64,000 nt of DNA from Candidatus Methanoperedens sp. (GCA_027460525.1 JAPZAS010000009.1:1-64000), one strand, 5' to 3'. Counted from the first letter of the stretch, positions 1 through 8,902 are shown. Numbers and translations: made by a program. Notes: a model not told the origin generated them from the sequence alone.

Positions 1-89
1 ACATGAACTACTTTGTCTCCTTTCCTCACACTTCTTCTTAGATATTTATACTGTTTGCCTTTGATTGTTTTTATTTCTATGAAAGCCAT
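1..89 (-). CDS. Partial unknown protein, N-terminus only
   Basis: Reading leftwards from an ATG at 87-89, the frame stays open to the window edge and gives 29 residues beginning MAFIEIKTIKGKQYKYLRR. The fragment is rich in Lys, Arg and Tyr. No domain can be named from so little. The basic opening loosely resembles the start of some transposases, which is an impression and not a match. The AT-rich surroundings suit accessory DNA. Confidence 0.4.
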   Translation of the reverse strand, partial: MAFIEIKTIKGKQYKYLRRSVRKGDKVVH

Positions 90-421
90 AATCCTCTTAA
101 TTTAGGGTACACATTATATATGGAAATTATTCTATTTATAACTATCTATAGACTGAATATGCGTGATAAAATATAAGTTAAAATAAAAATACTATTATCA
201 GTTAGATACCGTACTTAAGATTGGTTGAATGGCAAAACAAGCATTCAGAGATAACAATCGGTTCCAGTATGATATTTTTCTTAACCTGCTCCCTGATATT
301 ATAACTCAATTCCACAGCCCATATATGCTTTAATCATCTCCAATGTCTATTAGGCATCTAAAAGGTAATAAAGCTTTCGATACCTAAAAGCTTATATGTG
401 ATTAGTTACATAAGGAAAATT
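90..421. other. AT-rich spacer without a convincing gene
   Basis: No convincing gene is seen in these 332 bases. An ATG at 229 opens a 34-codon frame ending at 331-333, but it has no clear ribosome binding site and no recognisable motif, so it is probably chance. A TATA-like stretch (cttatatg, about 391-398) lies just upstream of the AbrB-like gene and is its likely promoter. The region also carries the upstream DNA of the truncated gene at the window edge. Confidence 0.5.
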
Positions 422-589
422 ATGCAATTACAAAAACAGGTATCAAGGAGATATAAGGGCGTTAATTATCCAAAGTATGTCATCGTAGTACCGCCTTCCG
501 AAATCGAAAAGTTAGGGTGGAAAGATGGGGAGGAATTAGAGCCTGAAATTGATGATAGCAGACTTATTATTAAATCTAAGAAAAAATAA
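422..589 (+). CDS. AbrB/SpoVT-like DNA-binding protein
   Basis: A 55-residue protein with the swapped-hairpin AbrB pattern: a basic N-terminus (MQLQKQVSRRYKG), then KYVIVVPPSEIEKLGWKDGE and a short strand ending LIIKSKKK. Such proteins are DNA-binding transition regulators or toxin antidotes. The ATG at 422 was chosen over an in-frame GTG at 398 because aaggaa lies 4 bases before it. Its stop overlaps the next start by one base (TAATG), so the two genes are probably cotranslated. No PIN or other toxin follows, so an antitoxin role is not supported by context. Confidence 0.7.
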   Translation: MQLQKQVSRRYKGVNYPKYVIVVPPSEIEKLGWKDGEELEPEIDDSRLIIKSKKK

Positions 590-1464
590 TGAATAGAAAA
601 GGGATTTTCAAGGGTATTGCAACTGTAATTCTCATCGCCATATTCATATTTATTATTGTAGTAGCCCTTCCAAATATTTTTAATTGGAAAATCGATTTTA
701 TGGGTATAAATCCATCAGAGCAAACACACGGAAAGCTCATACACCTTGAGTATCCGCCATCAAGAATACCACAGATAGAATTAAATTCATCTAATGAATA
801 TAATCTTTCGGGCTTACCGTTGCTTTCCATTGATATAGGTTTACAATATAATGGTATTTTGGTCGAAGACACGCCTGTCGAAATAGGAGCTACCGGTTTT
901 GTGTACCCAGATGGACAAAAGATAATAAAAAGAGCAATCTTAGGAGGCGGTCTTACTTATAACTATTCTGTAGGATTAAAGTTTGAAAGTGCATCAGTCT
1001 ATGATATAAATCATACAAATTTTCCTATTGAAATGCCAACTATCCCTGTTGACTTGCACAACGCTTCATATATTATACATTCACGCCCTCCAAATAATAT
1101 TTTACCTACTTTACTAACTATCAGTTGGGATACCCAAGGAGATTATTACCCTTCCATCACTATTTTTTATGTTAATGGAACTTATACGACTGTCACATAC
1201 CCAGATTTTAAAATACATGTTAGTTCGCCTGACGTGGTGCAACAAGAAAATTATGCCAGAATAAATACTTGGTTAACTATTGGGTTGTTTTTCTTTACAT
1301 TAATAGAAATTGTGCATTTATTAGGTCATTCGCTTCCAGAAAAATGGTTAAGATGGTTCGGACTCGATAACAACAGCAATTCCAACAATGAATCCCCCAA
1401 ACAAGAACAACATTCCGCCAATAACAAGCATCCAAATTCCAAGCCACACAGCAAATATAAGTAA
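589..1464 (+). CDS. Membrane-anchored protein of unknown function
   Basis: A 291-residue protein with an N-terminal membrane segment (about residues 10-30, IATVILIAIFIFIIVVALP), a 200-residue Asn/Thr/Ser-containing region that looks extracytoplasmic, and a second hydrophobic segment near residues 227-243 (LTIGLFFFTLIEIVHLL). The last 30 residues are low-complexity Asn/Ser/His/Lys. I do not recognise the family. It is coupled to the AbrB-like gene by a one-base overlap. Its final 117 bases overlap a convergent minus-strand membrane ORF, so the Asn-rich tail may be an extension past the conserved part of the protein. Confidence 0.65.
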   Translation: MNRKGIFKGIATVILIAIFIFIIVVALPNIFNWKIDFMGINPSEQTHGKLIHLEYPPSRIPQIELNSSNEYNLSGLPLLSIDIGLQYNGILVEDTPVEIGATGFVYPDGQKIIKRAILGGGLTYNYSVGLKFESASVYDINHTNFPIEMPTIPVDLHNASYIIHSRPPNNILPTLLTISWDTQGDYYPSITIFYVNGTYTTVTYPDFKIHVSSPDVVQQENYARINTWLTIGLFFFTLIEIVHLLGHSLPEKWLRWFGLDNNSNSNNESPKQEQHSANNKHPNSKPHSKYK

Positions 1465-1617
1465 AAGATATGAAAAAATAAAAAAAAGTACCGCAACGAA
1501 TATTATGTCGAAGCCAACACATGCGAGATGAAATGGAAATTCTTCATCGTTCTTTATTTCACGAATTTTTTCCCACAACTTTACTGCCTTAATAGTGTCC
1601 CTAAGCGGAAAATGCAT
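1348..1617 (-). CDS. Small two-helix membrane protein, convergent overlap
   Basis: From the ATG at 1617 (gggg about 10 bases upstream on the coding strand) this frame encodes 89 residues: a hydrophilic start (MHFPLRDTIKAVKLWEKIRE) followed by two long hydrophobic stretches that would form a membrane hairpin. The frame stays open far upstream through an antisense overlap with the DUF373 gene, which I regard as shadow. The non-overlapping half (1465-1617) reads like genuine protein. The remaining 117 bases are antisense to the preceding gene. Function unknown. Confidence 0.45.
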   Translation of the reverse strand: MHFPLRDTIKAVKLWEKIREIKNDEEFPFHLACVGFDIIFVAVLFFIFSYLLLIFAVWLGIWMLVIGGMLFLFGGFIVGIAVVIESEPS

Positions 1618-1783
1618 TATCGCATCCCCCGCAAGATAGCTCCCGATTTTTGACAGGGGTTCGAAAAGGTCTGAGCAACCGAAGACTTGACAGAACCCTG
1701 GCAAAGATAATCGCTGAAAAAGGAGTATGGACAGGATAAACAATATTGCAACTGGAAAGCAACGTGCATATAAGCCAAGCTTA

Positions 1784-1793
1784 TTTATATAAA
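1784..1793 (+). promoter_or_regulatory. TATA box for the DUF373 gene
   Basis: The sequence tttatataaa lies 20 bases before the ATG at 1814. At the usual archaeal spacing, transcription would start at about the ATG, implying a leaderless or nearly leaderless mRNA. No Shine-Dalgarno sequence is seen. Confidence 0.6.
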
Positions 1794-1813
1794 CATGAAG
1801 ATAAGAGATTACA

Positions 1814-2911
1814 ATGCATACACTTGTCATATGTATTGACCGGGATAATGACCTGGGGGAAAAGGCAGGCGTTCCAAGTCCCATAATAGGTCGCGCCGCA
1901 AACCTCGATGCCGCTGTTAAGCTTGCTACCAGCGACCCTGAAGATTCCGATACTAACACCATTTTCGGCGGGATTAACGTATACGATAAACTGAATGCCG
2001 AAAAAAACGATGCCGAGATAGTTTCAATAGCCGGGGACAAGAAAGTCGGGATTATTTCAGATAAGAAAATTTCAGAGCAGCTCGACAGGATACTCGCGCA
2101 GCTAAAACCTGAGAGGGCAATCCTGGTATCCGACGGCGCAGAGGACGAATCCGTGCTTCCGATCATCCAGTCCAGGATAAAAGTGGATGCGGTGCACAGG
2201 ATAATTGTAAAACAGCATGAGAATCTGGAAAGCACCTACTATATAATCAAAAAGGCTTTTAACGACCCGAAGATCTCGCATACTTTTTTCATGCCGCTTG
2301 GTTTTGTATTCCTGATATATGCAATTTCATTGTATTTTGACCAGCCCGGGATTGCGGTTATGGCAATAACGGCTGCGATAGGGGTTTACATGCTCTTTCG
2401 GGGCACAGGTCTTGATGATGCCGTTGATGATTTCGAGAAGTCTATGATGAACTCTCTCCATGGCGGAAAAATCACGTTTGTCATGTATCTTGCAGCCATA
2501 ATACTTTCCCTGATAGGAACAGTAGAGGGCGGAATAGAGGTGTGGAATTATTACAACCAGCAAATAATGGTAGGATACATCATACTCCTGATGGGATATG
2601 TCAATGCCTCCATATGGTGGTATGTAATTGCAGGAGTTTTAATTAATACAGGAAAAATAATCGACCTGCGTCTGGCAAAAGAAAAAATAGGGAGGAACTG
2701 GTCACATCCATTCTTCGTGATTGCAGGCGGCATTCTGTTCTGGGCAGGCAGCACCTATATACTTGTAATAAGCGAGACACTAAGTGAATTCCCTCTGCTG
2801 GGTAGCGGACGTGAGTTCTTGGTCGGTAGTGTGGCGGGCGCGGTTTTAATAGCGATTCTTGGGGCATGGATTTCCACAAAATCAAACCGAAAGAGAACTT
2901 CAAAAAACTAA
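1814..2911 (+). CDS. DUF373 family archaeal membrane protein
   Basis: A 365-residue protein. The cytoplasmic N-terminal 150 residues open with MHTLVICIDRDNDLGEKAG and include GRAANLDAA, SDPEDSDTNTIFGG and SDGAEDE, the hallmarks of DUF373. Six or seven hydrophobic segments follow from about residue 160 to the C-terminus. The family is conserved in Euryarchaeota but its biochemical role is not known. The gene stands alone behind a TATA box and ends by overlapping the convergent RNase H-fold gene by four bases. Confidence 0.85.
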   Translation: MHTLVICIDRDNDLGEKAGVPSPIIGRAANLDAAVKLATSDPEDSDTNTIFGGINVYDKLNAEKNDAEIVSIAGDKKVGIISDKKISEQLDRILAQLKPERAILVSDGAEDESVLPIIQSRIKVDAVHRIIVKQHENLESTYYIIKKAFNDPKISHTFFMPLGFVFLIYAISLYFDQPGIAVMAITAAIGVYMLFRGTGLDDAVDDFEKSMMNSLHGGKITFVMYLAAIILSLIGTVEGGIEVWNYYNQQIMVGYIILLMGYVNASIWWYVIAGVLINTGKIIDLRLAKEKIGRNWSHPFFVIAGGILFWAGSTYILVISETLSEFPLLGSGREFLVGSVAGAVLIAILGAWISTKSNRKRTSKN

Positions 2912-3654
2912 TAGCTATTGTGTCTTTCCACGGCTTCGTCCAGGGTCAATTCCCCTTTTGCAACAGCTCGCGCCAGCATGCGCGGAATTGTGGAGCGTCC
3001 GTTTGAGTATTCGCGGCTGTGTTCCTGTATCACCCTGACCTCGCCCTGTGAAGGCTCTATAAACTGTTTTCCCACATTTTTTCCCGGAATCTTTGCTATA
3101 TTTATTGCCGCGATTATATCGGATATTACCTGACCGTGCACGCCTTTACCAAGACGGGGTGTTGTCCCTGTCTCGTCAACCATTTCGACCGGGAGCCCCA
3201 GGTCAAGGATTCCGTTAATCAACTGTGAACGGATGAGTCTTGCACCGTGCCCGATTCTGACAGTGAGCTTTTTATCCTCATATTCCCGCATGATCCTTTT
3301 TATCAAAGGGCAGACCTCGCCCACAGATACGCGGTGGACCGAGATGGTTTTACTGTTCCCGAGCACTGCCATCCCCGGATATTTCCCCGGATCTATGCCG
3401 ATTATTATGTGCTCAAAATCCTCTCCGGACAATAAAGAAATGGCTTTATCGATTGCAGCCTGGGGTTTGTCCCCGATTACCATCCTGTCACGGCAAAAAT
3501 CGATGCTTCCGGATTCTTCTTCAGTAGTAATGATTGCGCCCACATTCGCCGGGATAGGCTGGGATGGGGCAAGAACAGGTATGTTCAGGCTTCGGGAACG
3601 CGCCTCCTCGATAATAGAATGATATAATGAGAAATCTTCGGTGACAAGGGCTAT
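2908..3654 (-). CDS. RuvC/RNase H-fold conserved archaeal protein, start codon missing
   Basis: The body carries IIIGIDPGKYPGMAVLG, an RNase H/RuvC-like first strand with the acidic residue, and a conserved downstream region (HGARLIRSQLINGIL, GKGVHGQVISDIIAA). The first valid start codon is a GTG at 3541-3543, giving 211 residues. In-frame coding continues upstream for 37 codons (KNIALVTEDFSLYHSIIEE and on) without ATG, GTG or TTG. A strong Shine-Dalgarno sequence (aaggaggg, 3673-3680) lies further upstream. Adding one G after tat at 3661-3663 would create ATG-AAG-AAC in frame, about ten bases from it. I place the coding start at the AUA codon 3652-3654, but the start is either lost, non-canonical or an assembly error. 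Confidence 0.7.
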   Translation of the reverse strand: MALVTEDFSLYHSIIEEARSRSLNIPVLAPSQPIPANVGAIITTEEESGSIDFCRDRMVIGDKPQAAIDKAISLLSGEDFEHIIIGIDPGKYPGMAVLGNSKTISVHRVSVGEVCPLIKRIMREYEDKKLTVRIGHGARLIRSQLINGILDLGLPVEMVDETGTTPRLGKGVHGQVISDIIAAINIAKIPGKNVGKQFIEPSQGEVRVIQEHSREYSNGRSTIPRMLARAVAKGELTLDEAVERHNSY

Positions 3655-3740
3655 GTTCTTATACCTTTAAAGCCCTCCTTGATGTGTTTTTCTGGGATTT
3701 CAATTATATTGTATAATGTGATTATGGTATATTACCCTTT

Positions 3741-5069
3741 TCAATCACTTTCAATAACCTTCCCCTTTCCAGGAATGAATCTCCCTCTCCCTCTTTTTGC
3801 GATAATCTCCCCGTCTTCTGAAATTATATCGCCTCTGGAAATGGTCATCCTCGGGAACATGCCGGTCATACCGTTATACGGCGTCCATCCTGCTTTGCTG
3901 TGCAGTTTTTCTTTCCGGATTTCCTTCGCTTCTCCCGCAATTACCATGTCTGCGTCAAAGCCCGGGGCAATAACACCCTTATTAATTCCGAATATCCTTG
4001 CAGGGTTCTGGCTTGTGACCTCTATTAATCGCCGCAGGGTGATAAGATTCCGTTTAACAGCATTCAGCATAAGCGGCATCATGGTTTCGACGCCAGGCAC
4101 GCCGGCAGGTGCGCTCCAGATATCCGTCATTTTTTCAGATTCAAGGTGCGGCGCATGGTCTGAGGCAACAACATCTATGATGCCTTCGTTCAAACCTTTC
4201 CAGAGGCTTTGCTGTGAGTAGAAATCGCGCAGCGGCGGGTTCATTTTTCCAAGCGTTCCAAGGCGCTTCCAGTCCTTTATAGTAAGAAAAAGATGATGAG
4301 GCGCAACCTCACATGTGATATTCGTATTTTCAGCTTTTGCCCTTCTTATGGTTTCCAGGCTTTCACTGGCGCTGATGTGGCAGAAATGGAGCTTCGTGTT
4401 TGCCGCAAGCTTGAGGGCTTTTTCCACTGCAATTTTTTCAGATAGGGGAGGTCGGGATTTTGAGTAAGATTCCGGCGCAAGATTTCCTTTCAGGAGATGG
4501 ACGTATCTAATTCTTGTCTCCTCATCCTCTGCATGGATGCAGGCGACGGCATTAAGCTCTCCTATGACTTCCAGCGCTTCTTTGAGTGTTATATAATTCA
4601 CATTCAGCGAGGCTGTGGATTCTGCCATGAATATCTCCCCGAAGGCTGTGGCGCCGAGTTCCCAGAGTTCTTTTAAGTATCCGGGATTCCGGGTTACTCC
4701 GGCGTTGATTCCATAATCGATTATGGATTTCTTTGCCTCTTTTTGCTTTTTTTTGAAAGATGCTGGGTCTATCGTTGGGGGGATGGTGTTGGGCTGGTCG
4801 ATCACAGTGGTGACGCCTCCTGCTGCCGCCGCGCATGAGCCGGTGTACCAGTCCTCTTTCTTTTTCATCCCCGGGTCGCGGAAGTGGACGTGTACGTCTA
4901 TTGCCCCGGGCAGCACGAGCGCGCCTCTTGCGTCTATTACCTGGTTTACTTCCCCAGTCCCTACTATTTTCCCGACTTTTGTGATTTTGCCGTTATCCAC
5001 GGCTATTTCCGCAGGCTGGAGGGCATCATTGATGAAAATCCTGGCATTCTTGATCACGAGGTCGGGCAT
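3741..5069 (-). CDS. pyrC: Dihydroorotase
   Basis: A 442-residue cyclic amidohydrolase that interconverts N-carbamoyl-aspartate and dihydroorotate in pyrimidine synthesis. The metal-binding HxH lies in DVHVHFRDPG, with further ligand motifs CIHAEDEE and CHISASES and the catalytic Asp in ASDHAPH. GTLGKMNPPLRD fits the substrate loop. Allantoinase is the close alternative, but the HFRDPG loop and the archaeal context favour dihydroorotase. The length is typical. The gene lies between the RuvC-fold gene and alba on the same strand, with purC nearby on the other strand. Confidence 0.93.
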   Translation of the reverse strand: MPDLVIKNARIFINDALQPAEIAVDNGKITKVGKIVGTGEVNQVIDARGALVLPGAIDVHVHFRDPGMKKKEDWYTGSCAAAAGGVTTVIDQPNTIPPTIDPASFKKKQKEAKKSIIDYGINAGVTRNPGYLKELWELGATAFGEIFMAESTASLNVNYITLKEALEVIGELNAVACIHAEDEETRIRYVHLLKGNLAPESYSKSRPPLSEKIAVEKALKLAANTKLHFCHISASESLETIRRAKAENTNITCEVAPHHLFLTIKDWKRLGTLGKMNPPLRDFYSQQSLWKGLNEGIIDVVASDHAPHLESEKMTDIWSAPAGVPGVETMMPLMLNAVKRNLITLRRLIEVTSQNPARIFGINKGVIAPGFDADMVIAGEAKEIRKEKLHSKAGWTPYNGMTGMFPRMTISRGDIISEDGEIIAKRGRGRFIPGKGKVIESD

Positions 5070-5138
5070 AATTTTTTATTAATAAAGAGTGTCATGCTCG
5101 TAAGGCGATGGAATCCAGACGCATTTTCAAAAAAATAA

Positions 5139-5408
5139 CTATTTAGTCATCACAATTTCTATTATGGAAACGTTCGATTCCCCTCTATCCGTGGCAATTT
5201 TTTCCGTCCCGATCTTTATATCCTTTACTTTAGAACCCTCCAAAAACCTATTCTTTGCAACTTCTACTGTATCCACTGCCCTTGATATTGCCCTTCCTCT
5301 CGCTTTGACTGCAACCTCCGATGCTCCATTGTTGAATTGCGTGACTACTGCAAGCACATAGTTCATCACTGGTTTGTTCCCGATATACACTACGTTATCA
5401 TCTGTCAT
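5139..5408 (-). CDS. albA: Alba chromatin protein
   Basis: An 89-residue Alba-family nucleic-acid-binding protein that coats DNA and RNA in many archaea. The sequence shows [17 protein letters not shown] followed by [31 protein letters not shown], the classic Alba core with the DNA-binding Lys/Arg loop, then a C-terminal strand ([12 protein letters not shown]). The length matches the family. It starts at 5408 with ggagac just upstream and is transcribed away from purC. Confidence 0.95.
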   Translation of the reverse strand: MTDDNVVYIGNKPVMNYVLAVVTQFNNGASEVAVKARGRAISRAVDTVEVAKNRFLEGSKVKDIKIGTEKIATDRGESNVSIIEIVMTK

Positions 5409-5513
5409 TTTTTGTCTCCCTGCAATTTAAGACAATCAATTACTATGCCCCTACATATATTTAACGAAATTTTTGCAATCATTTATATCCAAAAAGATAC
5501 CACTAAAGAGACC

Positions 5514-6233
5514 ATGATCAGGCTCTTGGAAATCTATTCCGGCAAGGCAAAAACGGTCTTCAAAACAGACGCTCCGAATAAGCTTATAATGGAATTCAGG
5601 GACAGCCTCACAGCCTTTGACGGCAAGAAGAAAAGCAGCGCGCCGAAAAAGGGTTATTACAATGCACAGATAGCCGCAAAGCTTTTTTTACTGCTCGAGG
5701 AGGAGGGCGTTAAAACTCATTTTGACAGCATGCTTTCAGGGACTGAGATGGTAGTGGATGCTGTGGATATAATAAAAATCGAGGTAATTGTGAGGAATAT
5801 CGCAGCAGGTTCCCTTACCAAAAAATACCCCTTCAAGACAGGGCAGAAGCTTGACCCGCCGATTTTGACTTTTGATTACAAGAGCGATGAATACGGCGAT
5901 CCCATGATTAATGACGATATAGCGATTGCTCTGGGGCTTGCCACGAAGGATGAACTTTACAGGATCCGAAGACTTGCACTCTGGGTCAATTCGATACTTG
6001 TTGAGTATCTGGATGAAAGAAATCTTCTGCTCCCGGATTTCAAGCTTGAGTTCGGAAGGCGAAGTGGTGAGATAGTGCTTGCAGATGAGATCTCCTGCGA
6101 TACCTGCAGGTTCTGGGACAAGACCACGGGCGAATCACTGGATAAGGATGTGTTCAGGTTTGATAAAGGCGACCTTGTGGCTGCCTACCGCGAGGTTGCA
6201 AGAAGAGTTGTGCCTGAGATATTTGCCGATTAA
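5514..6233 (+). CDS. purC: Phosphoribosylaminoimidazole-succinocarboxamide synthase
   Basis: The 239-residue SAICAR synthetase of purine synthesis ligates aspartate to CAIR using [15 protein letters not shown] at the N-terminus is the nucleotide-binding strand-loop-strand. [31 protein letters not shown] and [14 protein letters not shown] are family signatures. The ATG at 5514 was chosen because it gives the normal length and N-terminus; the frame stays open upstream but is not conserved-looking. The neighbouring 3' end belongs to the convergent TPR gene, two bases away. Confidence 0.96.
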   Translation: MIRLLEIYSGKAKTVFKTDAPNKLIMEFRDSLTAFDGKKKSSAPKKGYYNAQIAAKLFLLLEEEGVKTHFDSMLSGTEMVVDAVDIIKIEVIVRNIAAGSLTKKYPFKTGQKLDPPILTFDYKSDEYGDPMINDDIAIALGLATKDELYRIRRLALWVNSILVEYLDERNLLLPDFKLEFGRRSGEIVLADEISCDTCRFWDKTTGESLDKDVFRFDKGDLVAAYREVARRVVPEIFAD

Positions 6234-6235
6234 AA

Positions 6236-7615
6236 CTACCTTCCCTTCAGCCTTGAAACCCCCTGTCTTACTTTGAGCATTAACTTTTCAGGCACACATC
6301 CAAGGATTTCAGGATCGAGATAGACTGCCCTTATCAATGCCTGGGCAGCCCTCTCATAGCTGCCCAAGTTATAATAGACCGACCCGATGCCCTGGTAAGC
6401 TTCCGGGGATTCGGGGTCAAGCCTCAGAGCTTCCTGAAACTCCTTGAGCGCCTCATCATACATGCCTGTTTCAGCGAAGATGCTGCCAAGATTGATATGG
6501 GCAGGGGCATAATCAGGGTCGAGCCAGAGCGCCTCCCTGAACTCCATAATCGCCTCCTGATTTTTGTTTTGCAGTGCATGGATATGCCCAAGATTGTTGT
6601 GTGCAACTGCATACCGAGGATTAAGCCTGAGCGCATCCCTGAGCTCTTCTGTCGCCTCCTCGTATCTGCCTCTTCTTGCATAGAGGCTGCCGAGGTTGTT
6701 GTGCGCTTCAGTATAATCTGGATTGAGCCTGAGCGCCTCCTGCAGTTCCCTCTCTGCCTCGTCATACTTTCCCATCCTGTCATAGGCTACCGCAAGATTA
6801 TTGCGGACTTCGATATAACATGGGTTGAGCCTCAGAGCGGTATTTAACTCTTCCAATGCTTCCTCGTATCTGCCTATCCTGTCATAAGTAATGCCGAGAT
6901 TGTTATGGATATTGTGGCTCAAACCTATGCCTGTTGTTAGCTGGAAAAAAGAGTAATACCGGGTGAGCAGCGTGGAAGTCTCGTCATCCAATCCTCCGGT
7001 ATTCTTCAGGCAGTAATAATTTTCTTTCCGCTTATATCGGCTGGCATCTACCTCAATGATAGAATCTATGCTAAAATCTACGAAAATCATCGAATCAGGA
7101 GAGAACCCGTCTATTGAAATAAAGACATGCGGTCCTGCGCTTGCAGCCCTTACCTCAGGTACCAGGCAGCGCAGGAGAATATAGCCAAGCTGGGTGATTG
7201 CGGCGCAGGAGGCAAGGAACTCCTGCTCTTTCTTTTTGTCTTTTTCAGGGATGCCGGATTTTTCGAGGAGTAAAAAGATATCTTCGTTCCTGTGATTTAA
7301 ACCATTGACAAGAAGCCTGATAAGTTTGGTGGGAAAGTCTGGACGGTAGTAGCCTTTGTTTTCCAATTGAAGCATCAGTTCTTTCAGCGAATTGATTAGT
7401 CCAGCCGTATCTTTTGCCCCCTGCGCTGAGTATACAGCCTGTCTCAGCTTTTCGAAGTCTATCTCTTTGAATAAAATATCGAGTTCGTACAGTATATCCG
7501 GTATGCTTGTCTCATGATAGCCCAGGCGCGCGAGCAGGTCTCGGAGGTCGGGAGGAGAATTTGGAAGAGTCATTTTTTTTATCGGGAGTTTATCTACTAT
7601 CTGATTTAAACCCAT
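6236..7615 (-). CDS. TPR-repeat protein
   Basis: A 459-residue protein. The N-terminal 230 residues are helical-looking and unrecognised, with a short predicted beta segment (PHVFISIDGFSPDSMIFVDF). At least six consecutive 34-residue TPR units follow (NNLGxxYxxxGxYEEAxxExxxALRLNP) from about residue 237 to 440. TPR arrays are protein-interaction scaffolds. No signal peptide is visible, so a cytoplasmic location is likely. It diverges from the heat-shock operon, which begins about 100 bases away. Partner and function cannot be deduced. Confidence 0.85.
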   Translation of the reverse strand: MGLNQIVDKLPIKKMTLPNSPPDLRDLLARLGYHETSIPDILYELDILFKEIDFEKLRQAVYSAQGAKDTAGLINSLKELMLQLENKGYYRPDFPTKLIRLLVNGLNHRNEDIFLLLEKSGIPEKDKKKEQEFLASCAAITQLGYILLRCLVPEVRAASAGPHVFISIDGFSPDSMIFVDFSIDSIIEVDASRYKRKENYYCLKNTGGLDDETSTLLTRYYSFFQLTTGIGLSHNIHNNLGITYDRIGRYEEALEELNTALRLNPCYIEVRNNLAVAYDRMGKYDEAERELQEALRLNPDYTEAHNNLGSLYARRGRYEEATEELRDALRLNPRYAVAHNNLGHIHALQNKNQEAIMEFREALWLDPDYAPAHINLGSIFAETGMYDEALKEFQEALRLDPESPEAYQGIGSVYYNLGSYERAAQALIRAVYLDPEILGCVPEKLMLKVRQGVSRLKGR

Positions 7616-7656
7616 CTGACAAACTATATGTATAATTTTTTAAAGTTCCCGTTACC

Positions 7657-7706
7657 TTTATATACCATCATCACTAACCCAAGGTTAGTAACCTCAAGTC
7701 ACTAAC
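7657..7706 (+). promoter_or_regulatory. Heat-shock promoter and HSR1 operator
   Basis: A TATA box (tttatata, 7657-7664) is followed by the palindrome ACTAACCcaaGGTTAGT (7673-7689). It contains CTAAC-N5-GTTAG, the site reported for the heat-shock repressor HSR1 of Archaeoglobus fulgidus. A further half-site ACTAAC lies at 7701-7706. The palindrome sits between the TATA box and the expected transcription start, so bound repressor should block initiation. Repression by the first gene of the operon is inferred. Confidence 0.85.
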
Positions 7707-7724
7707 TCGGGGTGAAGCAAAGAC

Positions 7725-8354
7725 ATGGAATCAGCACAACTGTTGGACATACTCGGGAACGGAAACCGCAGGAAAATCCTGCAGCTTCTGGCAAGCCGCC
7801 CCTGCTACATGAGCGAGATAGCAGAGCGGCTGGATGTAGGAGCGAAGGCGATACTGGGGCATCTTCTGCTTCTTGAGCAAGCAGGTCTGATTGAAGCCAA
7901 CGTTGATGAGCAGCGGCGCAAATACTTCCATATAACAGACAACCTCCGTCTTGAGGTATTTGTGTCGCCCTACTCCTTCGAAGTGGAAACCACGACCATT
8001 GCCATCAGCGTTCCAAAGCACTATGTAAAAGCCCGCCAGGCAATCACGGGGTTAAAAGCCCTTTATGGCGAGATCCAGGGGCTTCTGGAACAACGGCGCC
8101 AGGTGATGCAGGAATACCAGCAGGTCCAGTCAGATATCACAGAGGCTATGGGACATAGCATGGATGCCATCGAGGAGGTGGCGGCGGACGATGTGGAGGC
8201 TGAAATACTCTATGCCCTGCTGAAAGGTCCGATGAACCAGCGTGCATTATCCATGCAGCTTGGAATACTCGAATACATGCTTGAGGGATATCTGGAAAGA
8301 ATGCTAGAAAAAGAAATAATAAAAGAAGATACAAATAACTATAGTATAGGCTAA
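7725..8354 (+). CDS. hsr1: HSR1-like winged-helix heat-shock repressor
   Basis: A 209-residue ArsR-type winged-helix protein: residues 1-70 (LLDILGNGNRRKILQLLASRP, MSEIAERLDVGAKAILGHLLLLEQAGLIE, then the wing DEQRRKYFHI), a central region of probable coiled coil (residues 110-145) and a C-terminal second helical domain. It heads an operon with hsp20 and cdc48, as in Archaeoglobus fulgidus (AF1298-AF1296), and its own promoter holds the matching operator. ggtga lies nine bases before the ATG. The assignment as autoregulatory heat-shock repressor rests on this context plus the operator match. Confidence 0.87.
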   Translation: MESAQLLDILGNGNRRKILQLLASRPCYMSEIAERLDVGAKAILGHLLLLEQAGLIEANVDEQRRKYFHITDNLRLEVFVSPYSFEVETTTIAISVPKHYVKARQAITGLKALYGEIQGLLEQRRQVMQEYQQVQSDITEAMGHSMDAIEEVAADDVEAEILYALLKGPMNQRALSMQLGILEYMLEGYLERMLEKEIIKEDTNNYSIG

Positions 8355-8386
8355 AAACAAAATATAGTATACAGAGGTTAAAAACA

Positions 8387-8902
8387 ATGTTCAGAGGATG
8401 GAGAAAACCCGAAAAGGGATTTTTTGACGAATTTGAGAGAGAAATCGAAGAAATGAACCAGCTCATCGACAGCATGATGCGTTCAACAGGCAGCGAGCCT
8501 TTAGTTTATGGGTTCAGCATGCATGTAGGACGTGACGGAGTGCCTCATACGGAGCATTTCGGGAATGTAAGACCGGCTCATAACGAGTTAAATGTGAGGG
8601 AAGAGGAGCACAATGTCAGGGAACCCTTTACCAGCTCGATGATCGATGAAAAGAATAATGAACTCAATATAACAGCAGAAATGCCGGGAATTAAGAAAGA
8701 GGACATCGAACTCAATGCGGCAGAGAACGAAGTTGTGATAAAAGCTGATAGCGAAGGCAGGAAATACTACAAGAGCATAAACACTCCCTGCCCTGTTGAA
8801 CCAGACAGCGCAAAAGCGAAGTATAACAACGGGGTTCTGGAAGTAACACTCAAGCTCAAAGAAACCCTTAAACCAAAAGGAAAAGCAGTAAGAATCGAGT
8901 AA
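8387..8902 (+). CDS. hsp20: Small heat-shock protein Hsp20
   Basis: A 171-residue small heat-shock protein that holds unfolding proteins for later refolding. The N-terminal 70 residues are variable and charged ([21 protein letters not shown]). The alpha-crystallin domain spans about residues 85-160, with [20 protein letters not shown] and the closing [14 protein letters not shown]. It ends with a short basic tail (GKAVRIE); no clear I-x-I tail is seen apart from that. It lies 32 bases after hsr1 and should be co-induced with cdc48. Confidence 0.95.
   Translation: MFRGWRKPEKGFFDEFEREIEEMNQLIDSMMRSTGSEPLVYGFSMHVGRDGVPHTEHFGNVRPAHNELNVREEEHNVREPFTSSMIDEKNNELNITAEMPGIKKEDIELNAAENEVVIKADSEGRKYYKSINTPCPVEPDSAKAKYNNGVLEVTLKLKETLKPKGKAVRIE

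Noticed and set aside
1618-2235. Long upstream extension of the minus-strand ORF antisense to the DUF373 gene
   Set aside because: It lies opposite well-conserved DUF373 sequence and is Ser/Cys/Phe-rich like a shadow frame; a start at 1617 with a ribosome site is better.
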